Both the position numbers and the translations under genes were made by a program. From positions 39,477,920 to 39,541,919 of the forward strand of contig OX104128.1 in NCBI GenBank assembly GCA_944470555.2: 64,000 nucleotides of DNA. Reading direction: 5' to 3'. Below the pieces are notes generated by a model, which made no database searches, was not told where the DNA came from, and was given only the letters and a program-made list of their open reading frames with translations. Of the stretch, positions 1-11,710 are shown one piece after another. Positions within the stretch are counted from its first letter, which is position 1; each line of letters begins with the position of its first letter. Origin of the DNA: Heterobilharzia americana. Taxonomy: Eukaryota; Platyhelminthes; Trematoda; Strigeidida; Schistosomatidae.

Positions 1-689
1 TTCACCATTAGAACGTGTACATAATATTGATTAACTTATTACTCATGTCACATCCTTTTATAAGGTTCACAAAGAAATGTGAACCTTGCATGCTATGAGT
101 AATGGGTCATAAACAAGGACCCATTTACAGGATGGATCCTCGAAACTGGTCTGCATTTACTAATGTCGTGAAAATGACTACTGAGAAAGTCGGTGAACAA
201 GTAGTACATTAATATTGACATTTAGACGTTACTTATTCTGACCAGTCACTATTTCCTACTGAATTTGTGTAATTTAACGATTATTGATTATTTATTACTC
301 CGATGATAATATGATCATATGGAAATTATTTCCAAAGATTAGGAATTCTTCGGGGTTCAGACTACTTCAGAAACTAATAAATCGTGATTAATTTTACCAT
401 TATTTTCCATTATAGGCTGTGGGAACTAAATTCTTTCAAGTATCAATTTATTATTTTACTAGAAGTAACAGATTACCTGATATAGCTTCCTACTGTCAAC
501 TAATTCAGTTACAATATTTACTTTTTAAACAGAGGCCGTTGCTTAGTTGCATACTTTCTTCAGTTGAAATGATCACCTTTCTTTATAAAATCTTGCAGTA
601 AAAAGAAAATTATAGCTTGCATTAAATAATTCATTTAGACAAGTATTGTTTTGTACAATCTTTCTTCTATGTTCACCAGCATTATCATT
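1..689. other. AT-rich sequence with no recognisable gene
   Basis: This stretch lies left of the first retrotransposon fragment. The only open frame is about 60 codons, has low-complexity composition and resembles no family I know. I see no tRNA, repeat unit or splice-flanked exon I could defend. Confidence 0.5.
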
Positions 690-1055
690 GTTATTATTAT
701 TTGTCCCTTGGGTTCCTAATGGAATATAGGGCTTCAATAGCAAGTCACCATTTCACTCCCCTCTCTGCAGTCTTTTTAATCGGCTCCACGACCGCTGATA
801 AACTTTTTTTTCTTCTTCACACCATCTCCTCTATATCATTTTCACCTCGGTTGTCCCACTCGTCGTTTCCCTTTGGATTCCACTCGACAGCATGGCGTGG
901 CCTGTTGCATGATGTCCCCAATCGACCTTCTCAGTGTATGCCCAATCTAATCCATCTCCACATTCTTCTTCTGCATATTTGTTGGGTGATGGGTTCTTGG
1001 TTGGTTCGTTGCCAGCCAGCCAGCCAGAGTTCCTTGTTGCTTATTCTTTCTGACA
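690..1055 (-). mobile_element. RTE-like retrotransposon, 3' end fragment
   Basis: On the minus strand this is the last ~350 bp of the RTE family that recurs through the window. It starts at the left with the family's AT-rich trinucleotide tail and the terminal motif around 705-730, then runs back into the C-terminal coding part. Near 1010-1028 it has four CAGC units, the point where two other copies carry huge tetranucleotide expansions. The 5' part is missing, as expected from incomplete target-primed reverse transcription. No clear TSD was found. Confidence 0.85.
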
Positions 1056-1903
1056 TAAACACTAAGATTTGCGAGAAACTCAATTCATTTCATTTGATTT
1101 CGTTAAATTTCTGATATTACTCAGGTGATATAATCTAGTGATTTGTGTTGGTTAATTAGTAAATATGTACGTGAAACACTGAACTAAAAAAATTAGTATT
1201 ATGAAATATTGACAGATTTTCACTCTGATTTAAGTAAACAGTTATGAAGTTACTTTCTTCTTCTTCACAAGTATTCATCTACTTTTCTATTATAAATTAT
1301 ATCTCTATGCTACAAAAGTGAAATAATTTGCAGCATAGTAGTATTTTTTGCAATAAATGAAAATGGATATTTGTAAGTTTAACCACCATATATACTCTAT
1401 ATTATTGTTTAGATGACCTAAATATATTTGTTATTATTCAAAATACCAAGACACAAAAAGATAACCTTTTCTACTCATTAGTTATCAGTCATAATAAAAG
1501 TTATACAATTTCTTGTTTATATGACCTACACCGCATATTTCTGTAGGTACTATATCATACTGTTCTACATTAGTATTATGATGAAAATTAAAACAGTATA
1601 GTCCATTTATATACTTTATTCATTTTTATATATCACCATAAGTATAGCTCACATAATTAGTGCTACTTCGAGGTAAGACACAATGTTACATTAACAATTT
1701 CAGTTAAATTCCTAAGAAGAACACGTAACTGTATGCTCTTAGCTAGAATGCAGTTTACTCTCACAGTGGAAATAAAGTGCAAACCAGCCTACATGTTAAA
1801 ACGTCTCAAGTTTCTTAGTTAGGCAATCTCTTGTATACAGACTTCATGTTCTGTCATAAGAAAGTAGTTTTCTCGTTATTTCTCACTTAAAATAAAGGTA
1901 GTT
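1056..1903. other. AT-rich spacer without recognised genes
   Basis: Short homopolymer-rich sequence with frequent stops in all frames. Nothing here matches the repeat families seen elsewhere in the window. Confidence 0.5.
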
Positions 1904-3170
1904 ATTGCAGAAGCTTAAGGATGCACTGGATACAAATCATGTGCAGACCAAATTGCAACGCTTTGCATCATCATAGAACAGAGCAAAGAATGGCAATCAC
2001 CTCTCCACCTCAACTTCATCGACTTTGAGAAGGCCTTTGACAGCGTCGACCGAGAAGTAATTTAGAAACTGCTTCAATACTACGGAGTACCGCAAACCTT
2101 AATCCGCCTCATTCAACAACTATATGAAGATGCCACATGCAAAGTAATTCACGATGGAAAGCTCAGTGACGCTTTTGAAGTGAAGACAGGAGTGAAACAA
2201 GGTTGCCTACTATCTTCCATGATATTCCTTATTGTGGTGGACTGGATCATACAGCAAACAGTGGGGAGCGAGAAGAGGGGATACACTGGACTGCGGAAAA
2301 GAACCTAGAAGACTTGGATTTCGCCAACGATGACTTGTGCCTGATGTCACACAAACTTGAAGATCTACAGGCAAAAACTAACAAGTTGACAGAAGAGGCA
2401 GCGAAGACGGGACTTCAAGTGAATATTGAGAAGACAGAAGTGATGAATATACCGCACCACCACCATCAACAACAACAACGAACTCCAATCACCGTCAACG
2501 GGAGAAACTTGAAGGAAGTAACCTCCTTCACTTATCTAGGAAGCACTGTTTCAACTACAGGCGGCACAGACGAAGATGTCAAAGTCAGAATCGGAAAAGC
2601 AAGACAGGCGTTCATTAGCCTGAAACCAGTGTGGAGATCTTCTGCACTCCACTCAGCATAAGGAACAACATCCGGATTTTCAACACCAACCTCAGTCAAG
2701 TCAGTGCTTCTGTATGGTTGAGAGACTTGGCGCGTCACGAAAGGGATTTCCAATAAACTACAGACATTCATCAACAACTGCTTACGCTGGCTCGCTACTG
2801 AAGATCAGATGGCCAGAATAATAAGAATAAGCAACAAGGAACTCTGGGAACGAACCAACCAAGAACCTATCACGCAACAAATATGCAAGAGGAAGTGGAG
2901 ATGGATTGGCCATGCACTGAGAAGGCAGACCGGGGACATCACGCATCAGGCCAGTTACTCGAGTGGAATTCCCATGGGAAGCGACGAGTTGGACGTCCCA
3001 GGTGAGGGTGACATGGAGGAGGTCGTGCGAGGAGGAAATGAGAGCTTGTGGGCTGTCGTGGAACCATGTTGAAAAGATTTCAGAGAACAGAGTGCACTGG
3101 AGACGTGCTATTGAATCCCTATGTTCCACTAGGAACCCAAGGGACTAATAATGATAATAATAAATTGCAG
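1904..3170 (+). mobile_element. RTE-like retrotransposon, 5'-truncated copy with 7-bp TSD
   Basis: A 5'-truncated, internally deleted copy covers part of the reverse transcriptase and the C-terminal tail. The duplication ATTGCAG flanks it at 1904-1910 and 3164-3170. About 40 bp that other copies carry, just before the RT motif A region, are missing near 1931. Motif A (the catalytic Asp in IDFEKAFD) is readable near 2020-2045. The motif C region reads FANDD rather than FADD because of a 3-bp insertion near 2330, so the catalytic Asp pair is disturbed. An in-frame stop lies near 2062. The tail ends in TAA-type repeats. It is a dead copy. Confidence 0.9.
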
Positions 3171-3750
3171 TGGTACGACTAATAAAAGTGTAAATGATAT
3201 AACTTGACCAGCTGAATAATTATCATGACCATTATAAAATGTTTGTCGCCGGTCGTCATTGCCACTTCCATAGTAATAGCATCGAATGATAACTTTCTGA
3301 GATATCTGGCACTATCGTCTTAATGTGATCCCTTTTTTGCCGGTGCAGGTCAACTCTACAACTAACCTTTTACAGATTTTAATTGACCATATAAATAACT
3401 CATCAGGTCTTTCATATCCCCATCTGCATGCACAAAAATTCACGCAGATGTTAACAGACTGATACTTTTCAGCAGTACATGATCAACCGTGAACTCAGAC
3501 TTAAGACGATGTCAAGTAACCAAAAGAATTTAGTCATCATCAACTCATTTTTCAGAACTTCAGAAACTTTTCTGTTATCACGCAATAACGTATATACTTT
3601 ATGCAGTAAAACAATCTTACTCCCAGGAACATACCCACCCAGTCATAGACACACTTCATGATTATAATTTCAACAATCATTCTGTACACATTTATCTTAC
3701 ATCCTACACTGGATGTGATCAAATAAAACTGATCTATTTTATGATTGAAG
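3171..3750. other. spacer without recognised genes
   Basis: Between two RTE copies. It holds one ~60-codon open frame at 3479-3661 with no recognisable motif; I treat that as chance. Confidence 0.45.
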
Positions 3751-4774
3751 TAACTTAAGAAAACAGATATAATTTGGCAACTGCTTCAACACTACGAAAA
3801 ACCACAAACCTTTATCAACCTCATTCAACAACTATATGAAGAGGCCATGTGCCAAGTAATTCGCTGTGGGAAGCTCAGTGACGCCACTGAAGTGAAGACA
3901 GGAGTAAGATAAGGCTGTCTACTATCACCCATGATCTTCCTGATCGTAGTTTACTGGATCATTTAACAAACCGTGAGAAGCGAGAAGAGGGAGATAAGCG
4001 GGACCGGAGACGGGACTTCAAGTGAACGTAGAGAAGACAGAAGTGATGATGATACCCAACCAACGTCATCACCAACGACAATATGCTACAGTCGCCATCA
4101 ATAGGAAAAAATTAAAAGAAGTAGCCACTTTCACCAACCTACCTAGACAGCATCATTTTAACTACAGGCGACACAGACGAGGACGTCAAAGTCAGGATCG
4201 TAAAAGCAAGACAGGAGTTCATTAATCCGAAATCAGTCCGGAGATTTTCTGCACTCAGCAGATAGTCTCAACATGATCCGGATTTTCAACCATCAAGTCA
4301 AGTCAGTGGTTCTATATGGTTGAGAGACTTGACGCGTTACGAAAGGCATTCGCAACAAAATACAGATATTCATTAACAACTGCCTACGCTGGCTCATTAC
4401 TGAAGATCGAATGGTCACAAATAATGAGAATAAACAACAAAGAACTCTGGTAACGAACCAACCAAGAACACATCGACCAACAAATATACAGAAGGAGGAA
4501 GTGGAGATGGATTAGGCATACACTGAGAAGACCATTCGGGGAACTCACGCGACAGGCCGTCGAGTGGAACACAGATGGAAAACAACGAGATGGGTGTCGG
4601 TGCCGAGGGTGACATGGAGGAGATGATATGAGGAACAAATGAGAGGTTATGGGGAGTCGTAGAGCCAGATTGAAAAGATTGCAGAGAAGAGAGTGGAATG
4701 GAGGCGTGCTGCTGAACCCCTATGTTACACTAGGAACCCAAGGGTTAAATATTGATAATAATAACTTACGAAAA
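3751..4774 (+). mobile_element. RTE-like retrotransposon, degenerate truncated copy with 13-bp TSD
   Basis: The flanking duplication is TAACTTAAGAAAA (3751-3763) versus TAACTTACGAAAA (4762-4774), one mismatch. The body starts just after RT motif A and runs to the family 3' tail. A deletion near 4005 removes the motif C (FADD) segment, joining the pre-motif-C sequence directly to the downstream SKTGLQVN-like segment. Stops and frameshifts are frequent, so this copy is older than those at 27.6 and 33.4 kb. Confidence 0.88.
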
Positions 4775-7300
4775 TGCTACTAAATATATCCTCAACTCAA
4801 ACAACTTTTGCTTTCAGTCACCAATTGACAAATCAATTGCGAGTTAACAGCACTGCTCAAGCACCTTATGTAAAGCTGTCGGTAAGTGCTCTAAGCACTT
4901 TACTTTCAACCGACGGTCTACGAGTTCGAACCTCACTTGGTCTACCGAGGTTTCAGCAGATAAGTAGCGTCTATACCACTTCCACAATATTTGTGGCAAA
5001 TAGCTCACTGCACGAAACGTATGTGGCCGTTTAGTTCATTTTCAATTTTTCTTCCATTTTTGAGCAGCTAGTAGAGAGAAAATAAACAGTTAATGCACTA
5101 TCAATCTAAATAACATTCGCTCCATTTGTTACAAGCAAGGTGTTTTTGAATTCTCCATAGTCTCGTTTGGTATTGTAGTAGTCATTTTATCAAATATGAA
5201 GAAATACTTTTTTATATTTCGATGATTTACAACAGAAATAAAACGGATTCTTTTAAAGATAAAATCCACGTCATTTTTCAAAGAAAATGTAACTTTTCCA
5301 GTAAAACTATGAGTCTTTGGATAGTTCTTTAAGTTACTTTAGGAGAAAATAATTTGCATCATTAGAAAGAATTAGAAATAGGCAGTTTTGGTTATTTAGA
5401 AATTAGAATTTCTTCCAAACCTCTGCATCTTCCAGTCAATCATAATCAAAGGCTTCAGAGAATTAGTCAATAAAATTGAATTTACTGGCAAAACAGAATA
5501 AATAAATTGGGTCTTACAACATTCTAATGTCAAACCTAGGCTTAGCGTGTGCATTCGAAAGCAGCTATACCTTTTTCTGTGGAAAACTTGAATTAACTGG
5601 GTCGACCATCTTTGAATTATGAAGGGGAGTGAAAATATCAGATCAGCAGTATATGGCGAAAGCAGGGTACCTTTCTTTTTACCATTGGCTTCATTGCGTT
5701 ATTCCCTTAAAAATTTACGGGTATTTCTGTAACTGGTACCCAACAAATTGGACTTACTGGCATCATCAAGTTGTAAATAGTTCACAAAAAGGCATGTCTT
5801 ACGTGGATTAGAATTCACAGATTTGATAACCTCGAACATTATTGTTTTACCATCAAGTGTCAACAGTACTGTCTTCTTAGATCTAAATGTATTTATCAGT
5901 TTAAGCGTAAGCAATGAATATTCCTATTGCACAAGTTAAATAAGACTACCTTCTGACTTGCAGAACATCACAAGTAATCTTGATGATTATCTTACTTCTG
6001 AACAGAAAGATTAAACTAACTACTCCAATAGGTGTCCTGTGTAAGTCGATCATTATTCATATGTCCGCCCCTTTACATTTCTTCTAGGCATTAATTAACT
6101 TCATAGGATCATTTAGTTGATGACAGAACTCAGCCTTTATTACAGCATCAGCAGTAGGTTATTAATGGAAAATTCTTACCAAATGAATTAGAGTGTACGG
6201 TAACTAAGTAACTATAGTACTATTTCCTTAACTTGATTTAGATGAAAACCCTGAAGGATGGATAGATTTTTTTCCATCAGTAGATTGCCTTGAGGTATAT
6301 TCATCCGTGCTTGGAAAATTTTTTATCTTGTCTATGACTTGCATAAGTGACTTACTTTCATAATGTAGATTCCTTGTGACAATATGATTCAAAATTTTAG
6401 TAAGACACGGAGTTAATGAGTTAGTTATTCCTGTTACACCCAGTCAAGTAAAGAACTTGGTTTCATGAACATACTAGGTAATTAATAATAGTTTAATCCG
6501 ATTTAAGAGTCTGTGTTTCATAGAATTAAAATTTATTTGAGTGTAAAAAATGGTTATTAAGGAGTTTTTCAACATTAATAACGGTACGCCGACAGAAAAA
6601 AAGCGCATAAAAGGGAAAATCTTATCAATTTAGCTCTTATATTTTAGTCAACTATTTACTGTGCCGCTTAACTTTCCATGGTTTTAAAGCTTGTAAATAT
6701 TCTTTTAGATAACGAGAATTCCGGTCTCGATATAATCCAGAAAAAGACAATCCTTTAGCTTTTACTCTGCGCACTACTTTTCATCCAACCTCCACTAGAT
6801 ATGAAATGACAGGATACAATATTCGTTATTTAAACATCTCCTCATTGAGAATATTTTGGAATGCAAGTATAAGGTTTTATTTACTGTTTTTTTCAACTTA
6901 GACCAAAAGCATATGGAAACAAGTAGTGAAATACAAATAGTATGTTTTTAATTCATCACACTTGACTTTTCAAGATGTATCACGGTGCTGATTGTTACTT
7001 TGCTGGTTATAACTGGCAGCGGAACACATCTGACTCTGTAAAATGTTGCCACTTTTAGGCTCGATTCAAAACATTTATTTAATGAAACATTCAATTTGGT
7101 TGCTAACTACTCATGTCATCAGGTAGTATATTCTGTCTGAATGATTTTTAATGAAGACTAGAAGTTGTTATTCAAATCTAGTAACAAAACGGTATTCTAT
7201 TTAGTTGAAAAATACACAGTTCATACTCGATCAGTGAAACGTACGAATATATTCATATGTTTTACCACATCAGCACTCTTTAATGCAATAATTCTGAGTG
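4775..7300. other. long AT-rich interval, possible tRNA-like remnant at its start
   Basis: Around 4860-4960 a B-box-like motif (GAGTTCGAACC, near 4921-4931) follows a weak A-box-like stretch, perhaps a decayed tRNA-derived element. The remaining ~2.3 kb has only short open frames (about 60-70 codons), none with a recognisable domain. Confidence 0.35.
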
Positions 7301-7499
7301 TATTTTTTGAAGGTTTATTGAGATCAGTTGATTTCAAGAAAACATCCATCATACAGTAACATCACCAGAAAAATCAGTAAAACCTGTGAGCAATGTACAC
7401 CTGTTTTGTCCTACTACCTCTTCAAAGAACCATCAGATCTGGCAGTTAGTTCATTAGTGATACCTCGGAAATGAATTACTCATAGTTCTATTGAGAAGC

Positions 7500-7625
7500 C
7501 TTAATCTATCAGATGAGAAGACAGCTACTCAACGATGATATTAGGTGATAGTCATGCTATATCGAGGATTGACAGAAGTAAAAATATGTGGACTATTGGG
7601 TTCTAACTCAGCGGCTTAATAGAAG
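7500..7625 (+). repeat. family I tRNA-like element, partial copy
   Basis: This has the linker typical of family I (dyad-rich segment, then GACAGAAGT) followed by an A-box-like CTAACTCAGCGG near 7604. It lacks the B box and the hammerhead half, so only the middle of the element survives. Immediately downstream lies an RTE insertion. Confidence 0.55.
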
Positions 7626-7655
7626 AAGTAATATCGCGGAAATTTGCGCACTATG

Positions 7656-10600
7656 ACAGAATGTAACATCGCCTGGTTTTAACTAGTTCACTAGTTACTA
7701 GCCGGTCCTAAGCATGCATAAAAAGCGAGGGTTAGGTGAAGGGCTAGTACACTACCACGGAAAACCAATCCAACCACTAAACAAACTTCATAGCACAAAC
7801 AAAATATAAAAAATAAAAACAATATTGTTCACCGCTGGGATCGGAGAGGCGAAATGACGCCGGTTGAAGAAAGCCTGCCTCAGAGAAGTCAATTGGCCGA
7901 TATGTCCTCTCTGTCTCTCCCTCGATGAAAGCGAATGTAAACGTGGGGACATGGAATGTCCGCACGATGTTTGAGCCCAGTAAGGCAGCCCACATTGCAA
8001 ACCAGATGAAGAGGTATCACATTGAAGTGCCTGGAATTCGCGAAAGTAGATAGAATGGCAGTGGACTCTCCAAACTGTCAACTGGAGAATCAATAATCTA
8101 CTCCAATATTGTCACCCAGACGACAACCACGAGCACACTGAGGGAGTGGCTATCATGCTGTCTCCAACAGCATCGAATGTTCTCATACAGTGGGAACCGA
8201 TCTCCTCCAGGATCATGGCAGCAAGATTCAACTCAAAAGGAAGGAAGGTCACAATCACACCTACGAATAATGCAGATGAAGAGAAGAAGGGGGAATTCTA
8301 TAGACAACTGCAGTCAGCACTGGACAAGACCTCAGTTGACAACATCAAAATCCATTCTAATGGGCGACATGAATGCCAAACTGGGAGGAGACAACACAGG
8401 AAGAGAACTAACCGTGGGTCGAGAAGCGCCCGATGAGGTGATGAACGAGAATGGAGAATCGTATGCAGAATTCTGTGCATTCAACGATTTAGTGATTCGA
8501 GGCCAGGCAGTGTGTTCAAGCACAAGGATATCTACGAAGCGACATGGATTTCACCAGACACCAGGACACACTAAAAATCAGGTCTACTTTATCTCAATCT
8601 CAAGAAAGTGGAGACACAGCCAGCCTACTTGAAACAAGGTCAGATGAAGAAGAGGAGCAGATGTAAGTTCAGACCACTATCTAGTGCAAGGAACCTTCCA
8701 AATCAAGTTAAAAGCCTTCAAGGAAGCTGGTGATAGACCTCAATTCAAGTACAACACTCGGAAACTGAAGGATGAAACTACAAAGTACATCTTCAAGGCA
8801 GCCAGTCATCAAGACAAAATGGGAGATATCGAGCAACATCCGTGAAAAAATCTGTGTTAAAGAACACTGGAACTCTTTGAAAACTATGTGGAAAGAAACC
8901 TGCACAACCGTATTAGGAAGGAAGAAGAGGAAAGAAGATAAGGAATGGATCTCAATTTATACATGGAAGCTGATGGTGGAGGGAGATGAAGATGGTGAAG
9001 CAGAAGATGAACCAGTGCAGTGCAGTGCAGTGCAGTGCAGGGATGAACAACGAAAACAGGAAGTGAATGCAACCTATAAAACACTACACTGGACAAATAA
9101 ATGAAGAAGAGTGCGCGAAAAGACAAACGACACCTCTGCGACACACTGGCAAGTGAAGCAGCACAGGCTGCTGGTAGAAGATACAGAGACCTGACAACAC
9201 TATTTCAAATAATCAGGTTACCATCTGAGAGGGAAGAGATCAAGGCAGATGAAACGAATGGAAGATAGTGAAGGGAAGTTAGTTACCAGGGCGAGAGATT
9301 GAAGGAGAGAGAGGAGAAAGGAAGGAAATGATGTGCTGACCACCTCAAAGAACTCTTGAGTTGAGCACCACGATCACCTGCAACTCATTTAGAAAAAACC
9401 CCAGCAGCATAGCCACAGAACTATGAGTGAACACAAGCCCTCTGACGAAGCCAGACGTGAAGTTCTGAACTCCATAAAGCTACTGAAATCTGGAAAAGCA
9501 GCAACTAAATGGCATCCCGCCAGAAGCACTGAGAACAGACGCAGAGACAACAGCATACATGCTCACACCACGCCACTATAGCAGAAGGTTTGGAAGGAAG
9601 TAAAGGTACCTGTTCATTATTGTTAGAAGGGCTAACTCGTCAAACTCCCAAACGAGGGTGACCTAAGCCTCTGTAAGAACTGGCTTGGAATCATGCTGCT
9701 GTTCACCCAAAGTAAGCAAAATATTGTGCCGCATCATTCTGGATAGACTAAAGAATGAACTGGATTGAAAACTACGACCGGAACAGGCTGGCTGGATTCT
9801 AGAAGTGCAAATCATGTGCGGATCAAATTGCAGTCTCCATAGAACAGAGTATAGAATGGCAGTTGACCTTCCACCTCAACTTTATCGACTTCTAAAGCGT
9901 CAGTCGTGAAGTAATTTGACAACTGCTTCAACACTATGAAATACCACAAACGTTTATCAACCTCATTCAACAACCACATGAAGAGGCCACATGCCAAGTA
10001 TTTCACTGTGAGAAGCTCACTGATGCCATTGAAGTGAAGACAGGGAACAGGAGGGAAACAAGGTTGCCTACTATCACCCATGATATTCTTGATTGTAGTC
10101 GACTGGACTGGATCATGCAACAAACAGTGAGGAGCGAGAAGAGGGGGATAAGCTGGACCGGAGAAAACAACCTAGAAGATTTGGATTTGGCCGATGATGA
10201 TTCATGTATAATGTCTCGCAAACTTGAAGATCTACAGGTGAAAACAAAGAAGTTGACAGAAGTGGCAGAGCAAGACAGCGAAGACGGGATTTCAAGTGAA
10301 CATAGAGGAGACAGAGGTGATCTTTCAACTACAGGTGGCAGAGATGAGGATGTGAAAGCCAGGATTGGAAAGACAACAAAACAGGCTTTCATTAACCTGA
10401 AATCAGTGTGGAAATCTTGTGCAATCAGCATAAAGCGTAAACAAGATTCGGATTTTCAACACCAATGTCAAGTCAGTGCTTCTATGTGATGGTTGAGAGA
10501 CTTGACGTGTTACGAAAGGCATTTCCAACAAACCACAGGCTTTCAACAAGTGGCTACTTTGGCTTGATAGTGAAGCTCAGATGGCCAGAATAATAAGAAT

Positions 10601-10965
10601 AAGCGACAAGGAGCTCACTCTGTCTGGCTGGCTGGCTGGCAACGAACCAACCAAGAACCTGGTGTCTAACAAATATACAGAAGGAGGAAGTGGAGATGGA
10701 TTGGGTATACACTGAGAAGACCATTCGGGAACTCACGCGACAGGCCGTCGAGTGGAACCCAGATGGGAAATGACGAGTTGGGCGTGGATGCCAAGGATGG
10801 CATGTGGGAGATCGTGTGAAAAAGAAATGAGAGGTTATGGGGAGTTGTTGAGCCAGATTGAAAAGATTGAAGAGAAGAGAGTGGAATGGAGGCGTGCTGC
10901 TGAACCCCTATGTTTCACCAGGAAAGCAAGTGATGAAAAATAACAATAAAACTTACAGAATGTAA
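7656..10965 (+). mobile_element. RTE-like retrotransposon, near full-length, 11-bp perfect TSD
   Basis: A near full-length copy of about 3.29 kb. The exact duplication ACAGAATGTAA flanks it at 7656-7666 and 10955-10965, which fixes both ends. The 5' end (ATCGCCTGG) matches those of the copies at 27.6 and 33.4 kb, so this is the family's true 5' terminus. About 190 bp of 5' untranslated sequence precede the first ATG. The C-terminal region carries a short TCTG/GGCT tract near 10619-10640, the ancestral-like state of the large expansions elsewhere. It shares 3' variants with the copy at 21.1-22.4 kb. Confidence 0.93.
7854..10943 (+). pseudogene. endonuclease/reverse transcriptase of RTE-like element, heavily decayed
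   Basis: Order: apurinic-type endonuclease, linker, reverse transcriptase, C-terminal tail. Readable pieces include the endonuclease N-terminal motif (TWNVRTMFEPS near 7945-7980), the MGDMNAKLGG motif near 8363-8390 and the tail WRR...EPLCFTRK near 10860-10925. Many stops and frameshifts separate them, and the RT catalytic region is scrambled near 9800-9920. A TGCAG-type short tandem repeat sits in the linker near 9015-9040. In the intact family this protein nicks target DNA and copies the element RNA into the nick. This copy cannot encode it. Confidence 0.88.
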
Positions 10966-11555
10966 TTCCATCTCAGTTTATTTGTTAGATGTATCATACA
11001 GTAAAGTACAACCCGTTACTTGATTACGTTTGGAATGCAATTTGCTGTCCACAGTTACATCAAAATAAACCCACAACTTTGAGATATTGCTTACAGAGTT
11101 ATAAATATCTCGTTTGCTTTGTGACATAGGTAGTAGAATATTCCATATGTCTGTAGTAGGTGCCTAATCATTCTTTGTTTTTCTTATCTGGGTTCTATTC
11201 CATAACGAAAGATTCGGTCATTCTCTTCCATCCTACTAAGTGGTTATGTGTAACGGTATACATTGCAGAGTAAGGTGGAGAGTAGAGACTAATATATGAA
11301 TCTTTCTTCATTGAATCAACACCAAATATAAGCTATAGGGATGACTCAGCACCTATTCCTGGCATATGGAAAATTCTGCTACATATGTATCACAAATAAG
11401 ACAATAAAATTGTAACTATGTAAACAGTGTCTCAAACATGTGAATTTATTTCAACATGATTGTGAACAATAAATTATCTGAATGGTAATCCATTAAGTAC
11501 TATTGTTTCGCCATATGATACATCTAACAAATCAACTGAAATGAATGGTAGTGTG
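10966..11555. other. spacer without recognised genes
   Basis: AT-rich sequence between an RTE copy and a decayed family I repeat. No supported feature. Confidence 0.45.
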
Positions 11556-11710
11556 CTGGCGCCCATATCTAAGGGCCGTAGACGTAATCTCTTGCAGAGT
11601 CATAGATGAACACAGCTGAGTATTAGCACAGTAGAAGGAAGCAGCTGTCCAGTGCTCCAAAGCTTCTATTGGTTATCCACTTCCATTTTTCATCTAAAGA
11701 AAGCCAAAGA
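11556..11710 (+). repeat. family I element, decayed hammerhead half
   Basis: It contains GGAAGCAGCTGTCCAGTG near 11638-11656, matching the 3' part of the family I hammerhead (stem III plus stem I strand). The stem II hairpin and the CTGANGA core are no longer recognisable, so a ribozyme is not expected. A-box and B-box traces upstream are weak. Confidence 0.55.
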